From Clostridia bacterium (GTDB lineage: Bacteria; Bacillota; Clostridia; Christensenellales; Aristaeellaceae): a stretch of 64,000 nucleotides of DNA. A model generated the notes under the pieces. That model saw nothing but the letters and a program-made list of their open reading frames with translations. It searched no databases and was not told the DNA's origin. Every line of letters starts with the position of its first letter. Within the stretch, counting starts at the first letter, position 1. This document shows, piece after piece, positions 43,867 to 51,236 of the stretch. Made by a program: the position numbers and the translations under genes. The stretch is from positions 215,041-279,040 of the forward strand of contig JAFUDS010000024.1 of NCBI GenBank assembly GCA_017464305.1. Reading direction: 5' to 3'.

Positions 43867-45495
43867 ATGGCTGAATCCAGCGCCGCCACCCGGCGGTATG
43901 GATGTCCCGCCTGCGGCGGCGGGCTGCAGTATGATATCGACTCGGGGAAGATGAAGTGCGATCGATGCGATACATTGACCTCCCTGGCGGAGCTGCCCCG
44001 GGAGGAGCCGGGGGACATGCTGGAGGTGAATGAGTTCCATTGCCCCCAGTGCGGCGCTGCGGTGTATTCCACGGACACGGAGGTGACCAGCTTCTGCAGC
44101 TTCTGCGGCAGCGACGTGGTGCTGACGGGGAAGCTGGGGCAGACCCGGCGGCCCGCCTATATCGTGCCCTTCCAGGTGACCCGGGAAAAATGCGAACAGG
44201 CCTATCGGGATCATTTGAAGGGGTATCTGCTGGCGCCCTCGGCGCTGAAAAAGGCGGAGACCGTGTCCCATTTCCGGCCGGTGTATATTCCCTTCTGGTC
44301 CTATCGGGTGGAGGCCCAGGGCGTGGCGCGCCTGGAGGGCAAGAAGAGCTATACCCGGGGGGATTATCGCTATGACGAAACCTATGATCTGACCATGGAC
44401 GCCGTCATCAGCCAGAAGGGCATTCTGTACGACGCCTCTACCGCCTTCGAGGATGAAACTGCCGCCCTTTTGCAGCATACCATGCAGCAGGCGGAGCCCT
44501 TCCACCCCGCCTATCTCAGCGGGTTTTACGCCCAGGGGGCGGACGTGCCGGGAGAGACCTATCACCAGGAGGCGGCCGCCAGCGCGGTCCGGCTGTTTAT
44601 GGACCAGGTGAAGGAAGAAACGGGCATGGATTCCGTGGAGATGAAGGGCAATATTGAGGAAAACTTCGGCCTGCCGGACGCCCGCTATCAGGAGCAGCTG
44701 GTGATGATGCCCGTGTGGCTCCTGGCCCATCGCCAGGGGGATCGAGTGGTTTATACCGCCATCAATGGCCGCAGCGGCGAGGTGGTCTGCGATGTGCCGG
44801 TCAGCAATGGCAAGGTGGCGGGGGTGACCCTGGCGCTGGCTGCCGGGCTGTTTTTCCTGCTGCATCAGTTTGTGACCCTGAAGCCAGAGCTGCTGATGGC
44901 CCTGTGCGCGGTGGTTTCCCTGATCATTCAGTATCAATTCTCCGGGGCCCAGAAGCTGCTGTTCAATCGGCGCACCCGGGCCTATGAGCCGGACTTCGCC
45001 CTGGGGCAGCGGGCCTTCGTGGGGCCGGCTCAGGCCTTGCTGCGGAAGGGGAAGGAAGGAATTTCTACCCGGGGCACGGGGGAATCCGCCCTGGAGAAGC
45101 TGAAGGGCCTGGGGCTGATTCTGCTCGCCGTTCTGGGCTATGCTGGCATTCAGGCCCTGTCCATCCTGGGCTCCGCCTTTGGTACCGCCGGGGGTCGGAG
45201 GATGATCGTGCTGCTGGCGCTGCTGGGGGTTCTGGTGACCATGGGGGTCCATTTGGCCCGCCGGGCCGGAAAGGAGAGCCGAGGCCCCTTGTGGCCCCGG
45301 GCCTTGTCGCTGCTGGCTTGTCTGGCGGGGCTGGTGAGCGTGCTTTCCGGCCAGGCGGAGGATCTGATCTATTATGGTTGCGCGGCGGCCATGCTGATTT
45401 CCGCCGGCATTGAGCTGGTGATGATCAATCGCGCCCATAATGAATATGCCTCTCGACCGACGCCCTTCTTTGGGGAGAAGGAGGCTGCAGCATGA
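43867..45495 (+). CDS. Zinc-ribbon membrane protein (TFIIB-type ribbon)
   Basis: A 542-residue protein. Two zinc ribbons at the N-terminus: CPAC/CDRC (about residues 13-37) and CPQC/CSFC (about 59-80). A long soluble region follows (PVYIPFWSYRVEAQG, YHQEAAASAVRLF), then five or six helices from about residue 320. This architecture occurs in Firmicutes next to TPM-domain proteins, as here: the TPM gene start overlaps its stop (ATGA). ATG 43867 follows ACGGAGGAGAAG. Function unknown; a membrane complex linked to envelope or protein quality control is a guess from the pair. Confidence 0.75.
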   Translation: MAESSAATRRYGCPACGGGLQYDIDSGKMKCDRCDTLTSLAELPREEPGDMLEVNEFHCPQCGAAVYSTDTEVTSFCSFCGSDVVLTGKLGQTRRPAYIVPFQVTREKCEQAYRDHLKGYLLAPSALKKAETVSHFRPVYIPFWSYRVEAQGVARLEGKKSYTRGDYRYDETYDLTMDAVISQKGILYDASTAFEDETAALLQHTMQQAEPFHPAYLSGFYAQGADVPGETYHQEAAASAVRLFMDQVKEETGMDSVEMKGNIEENFGLPDARYQEQLVMMPVWLLAHRQGDRVVYTAINGRSGEVVCDVPVSNGKVAGVTLALAAGLFFLLHQFVTLKPELLMALCAVVSLIIQYQFSGAQKLLFNRRTRAYEPDFALGQRAFVGPAQALLRKGKEGISTRGTGESALEKLKGLGLILLAVLGYAGIQALSILGSAFGTAGGRRMIVLLALLGVLVTMGVHLARRAGKESRGPLWPRALSLLACLAGLVSVLSGQAEDLIYYGCAAAMLISAGIELVMINRAHNEYASRPTPFFGEKEAAA

Positions 45496-46250
45496 GGAAA
45501 CGAATTGTTGGGCTGCTGTTGGCGCTGGGGCTGCTGTGCCTGGCCCTGGGAGCCCTGGGGGAGAACATGCCCTATCTTCAGGATGACGCGGAGCTGCTGA
45601 CCCCGGAGGAGGAGGCCGCCCTGTACGACGAGATGCTGCCCCTGTGCGAGTACGGCACGCCCCTTTTTTGGACGACCTATGAATCCGGCAATTACGAAAC
45701 CCTGGCGGAGCGGTTTTATCATCAGCGGCTGGGCCAGGGGGAAAGCGGCACCCTGTTTGTGATCAATATGCAGGCACGCCAGCTGACCATTTTCTCCGAT
45801 GGGGCCATTTATCGCACCATTACCAATGGCGAGGCGGAAACCATTACGGACAATGTGTTCCGTCTGGCGGGGCGGGGGGAGTATTACGCCTGCGCCAGCA
45901 GCGTGTACGCCCAGATCTATCAGCTCCTGAACGGGGAGAAAATCGCCCGGCCCATGAAATGGACCAGCAACGCCCTGCTAGCCCTGGTGCTGGCCCTGCT
46001 GGCGGTGTATCTGTACATCAGCCGCCGATATGAAACCCGGCCCCAGTCCGGCAAGCGGGGGGTGGCGCTGCCGATTACCGCGGCGGCCGCGGCAGCCTAC
46101 GCCGCCAAGACGGCTAACACCCATGCCCGCATGACCAAGCAGAAAAAAACCAATATCAGCTCAGATTCCGGCGGGGGCGGCGGCCACGGGGGTGGCTTCT
46201 CCGGCGGGGGCGGCGGATCCTCCGGCGGCGGAGGCAGCCATGGGTTCTGA
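45492..46250 (+). CDS. TPM-domain membrane protein with Gly-rich tail
   Basis: A 252-residue protein: signal peptide (1-23, LLLALGLLCLALGALGE), an extracytoplasmic TPM domain (about 27-155; YLQDDAELLTPEEEAALYDEM, GTLFVINMQARQLTIFSDG), one transmembrane helix (about 160-177), then a cytoplasmic tail that ends in a Gly/Ser-rich run (SGGGGGSSGGGGSHGF), as is common in this family. Related TPM proteins act in envelope or photosystem quality control; bacterial roles are poorly known. Start overlaps the zinc-ribbon gene stop, so they are probably made together. Confidence 0.85.
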   Translation: MRKRIVGLLLALGLLCLALGALGENMPYLQDDAELLTPEEEAALYDEMLPLCEYGTPLFWTTYESGNYETLAERFYHQRLGQGESGTLFVINMQARQLTIFSDGAIYRTITNGEAETITDNVFRLAGRGEYYACASSVYAQIYQLLNGEKIARPMKWTSNALLALVLALLAVYLYISRRYETRPQSGKRGVALPITAAAAAAYAAKTANTHARMTKQKKTNISSDSGGGGGHGGGFSGGGGGSSGGGGSHGF

Positions 46251-46292
46251 GTCCCTGGCCAGGGGGAGGGTGCATCCCGCCCTGATCAGCTG

Positions 46293-46311
46293 ATCCCCGA
46301 GGGGGGATTTC
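46293..46311 (+). terminator. Weak terminator after the TPM gene
   Basis: ATCCCC (46293-46298), loop GAGG, GGGGAT (46303-46308), then TTC. Six pairs only. It is preceded by the palindrome GATCAGCTGATC. Confidence 0.45.
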
Positions 46312-46363
46312 AAATCGGCGTTCCAACCAGAAAAAGCAATTCTCTCAAAAATCAAAAAACGCA

Positions 46364-46392
46364 TTGCCAAGCGATGGCTTTTCCGGTAAAAT
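46364..46392 (+). promoter_or_regulatory. Promoter of the rhamnose operon
   Basis: -35 TTGCCA (46364-46369), 17-base spacer, -10 TAAAAT (46387-46392). Leader to the rhaB start is only about 22 bases. No obvious operator repeat. Confidence 0.65.
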
Positions 46393-46420
46393 GGAGACCA
46401 AAGAGAAGGAGGCTGTGGAC

Positions 46421-47689
46421 ATGGATCGATATCTTGCCATAGACATTGGCGCGTCCTCCGGGCGGCATATCGTCGGCTGGGAGGAAGGCGGCCAATTGCG
46501 GACGGAGGAGGTTTTCCGCTTCCCGAATGGGGTGACGGAGCAGGAGGGGCACTTGGTCTGGGATCTTTTCACCCTGCTGGGGTACGTAAAGGAAGGGATT
46601 GAGAAGGCCCAGGCCGCGTATCCGGACATCGTCAGCCTCTCGGTGGACACTTGGGGGGTGGACTATGTGCTGATGCAGGGGGAAAAGGAGGTCCTGCCCG
46701 GCTATGCCTATCGGGACAGCCGCACGGAGGAGATCATCCCCCGGGTGCATGAGGCTGTGCCCTTCTCCCGGCTGTATGAGCATACCGGCATTCAGTTCCA
46801 GCCCTTTAACACCGTTTATCAGCTGATGGCGGATAAGGCGGCGGGCCGGCTGGAGGGGGTGACGGATTTCCTGATGCTGCCCTGCTGGCTGATGTACAGG
46901 CTGTGCGGGGTGAAGGCCCATGAGTATACCAACGCCACCACTGGCGGGCTGGTCAGCGCCAAAACCGGGGAATACGACGGGGAGCTGATCAGCGCCTTAG
47001 GGCTGCCGAAGCATCTTTTCCCCAAGCTGCGCCAGCCCGGGGAGGTCATCGGGGAATATCAGGGCATGCAGGTGCTTCTCTGCGCCACCCATGACACGGG
47101 CAGCGCCGTGGAGGGCATCCCCATGGCGGAGGACGCGCCCTACATCTCCTCCGGTACCTGGAGCCTCCTGGGGGTGAAGACGGAAAAGCCTCTGACCGAT
47201 GCCGCCAGCCAGGCCGCCAACTGGAGCAACGAGGGGGGCGTGGGATACAACCGGTATCAGAAGAATATCATGGGCATGTGGCTGGTGAACCGGCTACGGG
47301 CGGAGCTGTGTCCCGATACCCCCTGGGACCAGATCATCGCCGAGGCTCAGGAGAAGCATTTTGATCACCTGGTGGACGCCAATGATCCCATCTTCCTGGC
47401 CCCGGAGAGCATGAAGGCCGCCTTTGACGCCCGGCTGCCCCATCCGCCCAAATGCGTGGCGGGGTATTTCCGCTGCGCCTATCGCAGCCTGGCCCAGAGC
47501 TATCGACAGGCCATCGCGGAGATGGAGCACAACACGGGCCGGAGCTATGACGCCCTGTATATCGTGGGCGGCGGGGCGAAAAACAGCTGGCTGAACCAGC
47601 TGACGGAGGAGGCCACGGGGAAACGGGTCATTGCCCTGCCCATCGAAGCCACTGCCCTGGGTAATTTGCATATCCAAATGAAGAAATAG
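46421..47689 (+). CDS. rhaB: Rhamnulokinase (FGGY kinase)
   Basis: A 422-residue FGGY sugar kinase that phosphorylates L-rhamnulose. Phosphate-binding DIGASSGRHI is at the N-terminus; LSVDTWGVDYVL, ATHDTGSAVEGIP (catalytic Asp) and SGTWSLLGV are rhamnulokinase stretches, and the ATP-binding VGGGAKNSWLNQLTEEATG is near the end. It stops soon after IEATALGN, some 40 residues earlier than the classical ~470-490-residue enzymes, so it may lack the last helices or belong to a shorter branch. ATG 46421 follows AAGGAGG. The isomerase gene begins 15 bases later. Confidence 0.9.
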   Translation: MDRYLAIDIGASSGRHIVGWEEGGQLRTEEVFRFPNGVTEQEGHLVWDLFTLLGYVKEGIEKAQAAYPDIVSLSVDTWGVDYVLMQGEKEVLPGYAYRDSRTEEIIPRVHEAVPFSRLYEHTGIQFQPFNTVYQLMADKAAGRLEGVTDFLMLPCWLMYRLCGVKAHEYTNATTGGLVSAKTGEYDGELISALGLPKHLFPKLRQPGEVIGEYQGMQVLLCATHDTGSAVEGIPMAEDAPYISSGTWSLLGVKTEKPLTDAASQAANWSNEGGVGYNRYQKNIMGMWLVNRLRAELCPDTPWDQIIAEAQEKHFDHLVDANDPIFLAPESMKAAFDARLPHPPKCVAGYFRCAYRSLAQSYRQAIAEMEHNTGRSYDALYIVGGGAKNSWLNQLTEEATGKRVIALPIEATALGNLHIQMKK

Positions 47690-47704
47690 AAGGAGGAGTT
47701 TGCC

Positions 47705-49129
47705 ATGTTAGTCAATACCAAAGCCCGGATCGGCGTTTTCGCCATCGCGCTGGGCGCCTATCTGCCTCAGTTCCCCGGCCTGGTCCCCGAATTCCAGGGC
47801 CAATACGAGGTGTTCAAAAAGCGGATTCCGGACAGCGTGGAGCTGATCGACGGGGGCATCGTTACCACCAAGGAGCAGTCCATGGCCGCGGGGGATAGGT
47901 TCCGGGCCGCGGATGTGGATCTGGTGATTCTGCAGCTGCTGACCTATGCCACCAGCTATAACATGCTGCCCGCCGTGCGGGATCTGGATGTGCCGGTGGT
48001 GCTGGTGAATGTGCAGAAAAAGAAGGCCCCGGATTATGCCAACACGGATAACGAAACCTGGCTGGGCACCCTGTACGCCTGCGGCGCGGTGGGCGAGATG
48101 GTGGCGGACCTGGAGCGGGCCGGCAAGCGGCACGCGGTGATCACCGGTGTGGAGGAGGGCGGAGACCCGGCCCTGCAGGCGGAGATTGAGGATTGGTGCC
48201 GGGCGGCTCAGGTGCGGCGCCGCTTCCGGGATACCAACATCGCCCAGATCGGCCGGCCCTATCCCGGCATGATGGATCTGTACATCGACGAGACGAATCT
48301 GTATCACCGGATGTGGCTGTATACCAAGCAGTTCGACTGGGAAAAGATGTGGGCCATCGCCGATGATATCACCGACGAGGCGGCCATCCGGGCCAAGGCG
48401 GAGGATATTCTGGATACCTTCGAGATCGAGGGGGGCGCCACGGTGGAGACCGTGTGGGACATGGCGAAGTATGTGGTGGCCTTCGAGCAGTGGGTGAAGG
48501 ATGAGCAGCTGGGCTTCGTGGCCAGCCACTACGATGGCTTCGCCCAGGGCGTGGCCGGGAAGCTGGATTCCATGCTGATTCCTGCCTTCTCCATGCTGAT
48601 TAAGCAGGGAACCGCCTGCGCCGTGGAGGGAGACATCAAGGTGGCCATGGCCATGGGTATCCTGAAAACCATCGCCGGCACGGGCCAGCTCAGCGAGATG
48701 TACTCCATCGACTTTGATGAGGACATCTGCATCATCGGCCACTCCGGCTCCGGCGACGCGGACATCTCCCAGGCCCGGAAGCCCTCCATGAAGATCGTGC
48801 CCGTGTTCCACGGCAAGACCGGCGGCGGATACCTGACCCAGTTCTATCCGCCTACGGGCAGCGATATCACCTTCCTGGGCATCACCCAGGACAAGGACGG
48901 CCACTTCAAGTTCGTGGTGGCGGAGGGGGTCAATGAGGAAGGACCCATCTTCATGTTTGGCGACACTAACATGCGGATGCGCTTCTCCATCAGCGCCCGG
49001 GAATTCTGCAACCGCTGGAGCGAGGCCGGTCCCACCCACCACATGGCCGCGGCCGTGGGCCGGCATATTGACACCATCCTGAAGGTGGCGAAGATATTCA
49101 ATGTGCCGGTAGATGTGATTACGAGATAA
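47705..49129 (+). CDS. L-fucose/L-arabinose isomerase-family protein
   Basis: A 474-residue member of the FucI/AraA-type sugar isomerases, which interconvert aldose and ketose with Mn. N-terminal RIGVFAIALGAYLPQFPGL, MKIVPVFHGKTGGGYL, and a C-terminal MRFSISAREFCNRW...GPTHHMAAAVGRH with likely metal-binding histidines fit the family. It sits between rhaB and rhaD, where an L-rhamnose isomerase is expected; the classical RhaA fold is not present in this window. It may therefore supply L-rhamnulose, or act on L-fucose or another 6-deoxy sugar. ATG 47705 follows AGGAGG. A structured element lies after it. Confidence 0.82.
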   Translation: MLVNTKARIGVFAIALGAYLPQFPGLVPEFQGQYEVFKKRIPDSVELIDGGIVTTKEQSMAAGDRFRAADVDLVILQLLTYATSYNMLPAVRDLDVPVVLVNVQKKKAPDYANTDNETWLGTLYACGAVGEMVADLERAGKRHAVITGVEEGGDPALQAEIEDWCRAAQVRRRFRDTNIAQIGRPYPGMMDLYIDETNLYHRMWLYTKQFDWEKMWAIADDITDEAAIRAKAEDILDTFEIEGGATVETVWDMAKYVVAFEQWVKDEQLGFVASHYDGFAQGVAGKLDSMLIPAFSMLIKQGTACAVEGDIKVAMAMGILKTIAGTGQLSEMYSIDFDEDICIIGHSGSGDADISQARKPSMKIVPVFHGKTGGGYLTQFYPPTGSDITFLGITQDKDGHFKFVVAEGVNEEGPIFMFGDTNMRMRFSISAREFCNRWSEAGPTHHMAAAVGRHIDTILKVAKIFNVPVDVITR

Positions 49130-49173
49130 AGTTTTAGATGTGCGAAGGGATGTTTCACTCAGGGACCCTTGGA

Positions 49174-49288
49174 AGACGTCGGTACTTAGCGGGTGGCGAG
49201 CATACCGCGCGCGGTGCGCGAGGCGCTTGCGCCCGCGGTGCGCGTGCGAATCCTATTGCGAAGGCAACCGCTTTGTACCGCTACGTCT
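49174..49288 (+). ncRNA. Candidate three-helix RNA element or palindromic repeat
   Basis: A 115-base region that folds into three helices. P1: AGACGT-CGGTAC-TT-AGCGG (49174-49192) with CCGCT-TT-GTACCG-CT-ACGTCT (49268-49288), 17 pairs with a TT/TT loop and a two-base bulge. P2: CGCGCGCG (49206-49213) with CGCGTGCG (49241-49248), a GTG/GTG internal loop, CGCG with CGCG, then GGCG-CTTG-CGCC (49222-49233). P3: TTGC-GAAG-GCAA (49256-49267), stacked next to P1. It lies between the isomerase and rhaD genes and lacks a T-run. It may be an mRNA-processing or regulatory element, or one copy of a dispersed repeat. Another smaller hairpin follows at 49313-49326. Confidence 0.6.
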
Positions 49289-49367
49289 GGAACGGAGGCG
49301 CGAGCCGTGTCCCGGAGGGGAACTCCCGCACGCACGAAGCTATGTATACGAAAGGAAGAAGGATCAT

Positions 49368-50192
49368 ATGAGCATTTTGGATTTGGACATCATGAAGCGG
49401 TACATCCGCATGTGCAACGACGGCTGGCTGCAGGGCTGGCATGAGCGTAACGGCGGCAACCTGACCTATCGCCTGCTGAAGGAGGAGGTGTCGGAAATGG
49501 CCCCCTTCTTCGACGCGGAGCCCCGCCCCTGGGTTCCCATGGGCGTCACCGGCGCTAACCTGGCTGGGGAATACTTCCTTTCCACCGGCAGCGGCAAATT
49601 CTTCCGCAACGTGGTGCTGGACCCGGCGGATAGCCTCTGCGTGGTGGAGATCAACGACAAGGGCGATTCCTACCGGATCCGCTGGGGCCTGGTGAACGGC
49701 GGGCGGCCCACCAGCGAATTCCCGACCCATTTCATGAACCATTCCGTCCGCGTGGCCGCCACCGGCGGTGCCACCCGGGTCATCTATCACGCCCATACCC
49801 CCAATGTTATCGCCATGACCTATGTGGTGCCCCTGACGGATCGGGATTTTAGCCGCGCCCTGTGGAAGAGCGCCACGGAATGTCCGGTGGTTTTCCCCGG
49901 CGGTGTGGGCGTGGTGCCGTGGATGGTGCCCGGCGGCGCGGATATAGCCCTGGCCACCTGCGAAAAGATGAAGGACTTCGAGGCGGCGGTCTGGGCCCAG
50001 CATGGGCTCTTCGTCTCCGGGCCGGATTTTGACATCACCTTTGGTCTCATGCATACCATCGAGAAGAGCGCCCAGATTTGGGTGCTGCAGAAGAGCACCG
50101 GCCTGCCGGAGCTGCAGACCATTACGGACGACGGCCTCCGGGCCATCGCCAAGGAATTCGGCGTCACTCTGCGGGAGGAATTCCTGGATTAA
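49368..50192 (+). CDS. rhaD: Rhamnulose-1-phosphate aldolase
   Basis: A 274-residue class II aldolase that splits L-rhamnulose 1-phosphate into dihydroxyacetone phosphate and L-lactaldehyde. Features: GWHERNGGNLTYRL, FLSTGSGKFFRNV, PTSEFPTHF, zinc-binding IYHAHTPNVIA and AAVWAQHGLFVSG with the later histidines. Length matches RhaD. I took ATG 49368, after AAAGGAAGAAGG; the frame upstream runs into the structured element and is not coding. Its TAA overlaps the stop of the converging gene (TTAA at 50189-50192), with no terminator between. Confidence 0.95.
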   Translation: MSILDLDIMKRYIRMCNDGWLQGWHERNGGNLTYRLLKEEVSEMAPFFDAEPRPWVPMGVTGANLAGEYFLSTGSGKFFRNVVLDPADSLCVVEINDKGDSYRIRWGLVNGGRPTSEFPTHFMNHSVRVAATGGATRVIYHAHTPNVIAMTYVVPLTDRDFSRALWKSATECPVVFPGGVGVVPWMVPGGADIALATCEKMKDFEAAVWAQHGLFVSGPDFDITFGLMHTIEKSAQIWVLQKSTGLPELQTITDDGLRAIAKEFGVTLREEFLD

Positions 50193-51079
50193 TCCATTCT
50201 TTCTTTCTCATCACGGCGGGCTTCCGACAGCGGGGGCTCGTCGTTTTTTTCTTCCATCTCCGTCGTTTCCGGCCAGGGAGCTCCGTTGTCCAGCGCCGTT
50301 TCCGGAGCCGTGGCGAAGGTGCTCTTCGGTGCACCCATAGCGGCCGGAGCGGCTTTACCCGCCCGGTGGGCAGGGGCTTTTTTCACCGAGGGCACCCGAA
50401 GATGCTCTGGCAGGTCCACGGCCTTCTTTTTCCCCAGCTTGTCCCGAACATAGTACAGCGCGTCGTCCCAGGAGAAGGGGGTGGCTTGGACGGGAATCCG
50501 GAGCCACCAAGCGGGGGCATAGAAAAGGATATAGCATTTTTCCGGCCACAGCTGCACCCGAGCCACCGCCCGCCAGGGCAGATCCTGCTCCTCCAGCCGC
50601 AGCACCGGGTTTTCGGCTTCCGGGTCGATCTGATCCATCAACCGGGGGGACTTCAGCCGGGCCAGCAGTTTGAGGGCGGTGGGCTGGGGGAGATACCTGG
50701 TTACGTGGACGCCCCGGCTGTCGATGACATAGTCCATCAGCTCCTTCCCCTGCAGCAGCAGAGCCAGGAAAATCAGGGCTACCAGGCTGAGAAAAATCAG
50801 CAGCAGCGTCCAGGGAAATTCCCCCTGAAAAAGCTTTTCCACCGCGGAAACGCCGCCGGAGACTCCTTCGGCGATCAGCACCAAAATCAGCACCGCCAGC
50901 CCCGCGGGCAGCAGCCACCGCATCACCCCGTTCCAGCACATCCAGTCCGTCACGGGCCGCCGCTCCGTGACCCAGGCGGCATGGGTGGCGGTTTTGGCCA
51001 GCTTCGTGCCGCAAAGGGGGCAGATGTCTCCGGGGGCAACCTCCCGGTTGCATTTTTTGCAATATGCTGTCAATGCCAT
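50189..51079 (-). CDS. Zinc-ribbon membrane protein, unknown
   Basis: A 296-residue protein. An N-terminal zinc ribbon (CKKC and CPLC, residues 7-23) is followed by two membrane helices (about 52-72 and 88-110), a soluble domain with a PH-like pattern (GVHVTRYLPQPTALKLLARL, WRAVARVQLWPEKCYILFYA) and a low-complexity acidic tail. No known enzyme motif. The ATG at 51079 has GGAAGGAAA upstream; the frame is open further to 51178 but that would precede the promoter -10. It shares a promoter region with rlmD and its stop overlaps the rhaD stop. Confidence 0.7.
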   Translation of the reverse strand: MALTAYCKKCNREVAPGDICPLCGTKLAKTATHAAWVTERRPVTDWMCWNGVMRWLLPAGLAVLILVLIAEGVSGGVSAVEKLFQGEFPWTLLLIFLSLVALIFLALLLQGKELMDYVIDSRGVHVTRYLPQPTALKLLARLKSPRLMDQIDPEAENPVLRLEEQDLPWRAVARVQLWPEKCYILFYAPAWWLRIPVQATPFSWDDALYYVRDKLGKKKAVDLPEHLRVPSVKKAPAHRAGKAAPAAMGAPKSTFATAPETALDNGAPWPETTEMEEKNDEPPLSEARRDEKERMD

Positions 51080-51149
51080 GGATATTTCCTTCCTTGCCTT
51101 CGGGTTTGAGGGCTTCTCTTGGCTGCCCATGAGGCAGCGCCTGGGTCGT

Positions 51150-51178
51150 ATTATACTCCGGTTTGAGCGCATGGACAA
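51150..51178 (-). promoter_or_regulatory. Promoter of the 50189 zinc-ribbon gene
   Basis: Minus strand: -35 TTGTCC (51178-51173), 17-base spacer, perfect -10 TATAAT (51155-51150). Its -35 box coincides with the -35 of the rlmD promoter on the other strand. Confidence 0.72.
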
Positions 51179-51200
51179 TTCCCCCGTCTACTGATAAAAT
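51172..51200 (+). promoter_or_regulatory. Promoter of rlmD
   Basis: -35 TGGACA (51172-51177), 17-base spacer, -10 TAAAAT (51195-51200). Five of the six -35 bases are shared with the divergent promoter, so only one polymerase can bind at a time. Confidence 0.65.
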
Positions 51201-51236
51201 ATCCCCTGTGAATTTGTTTCCCTGGAGGAAGGCTGG

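Noticed and set aside
49138-49371. Open frames crossing the isomerase-rhaD gap (77-83 codons).
   Set aside because: No ribosome site, Arg/Ala-rich composition produced by the G+C-rich palindromes; the region is better explained by the helix structure.
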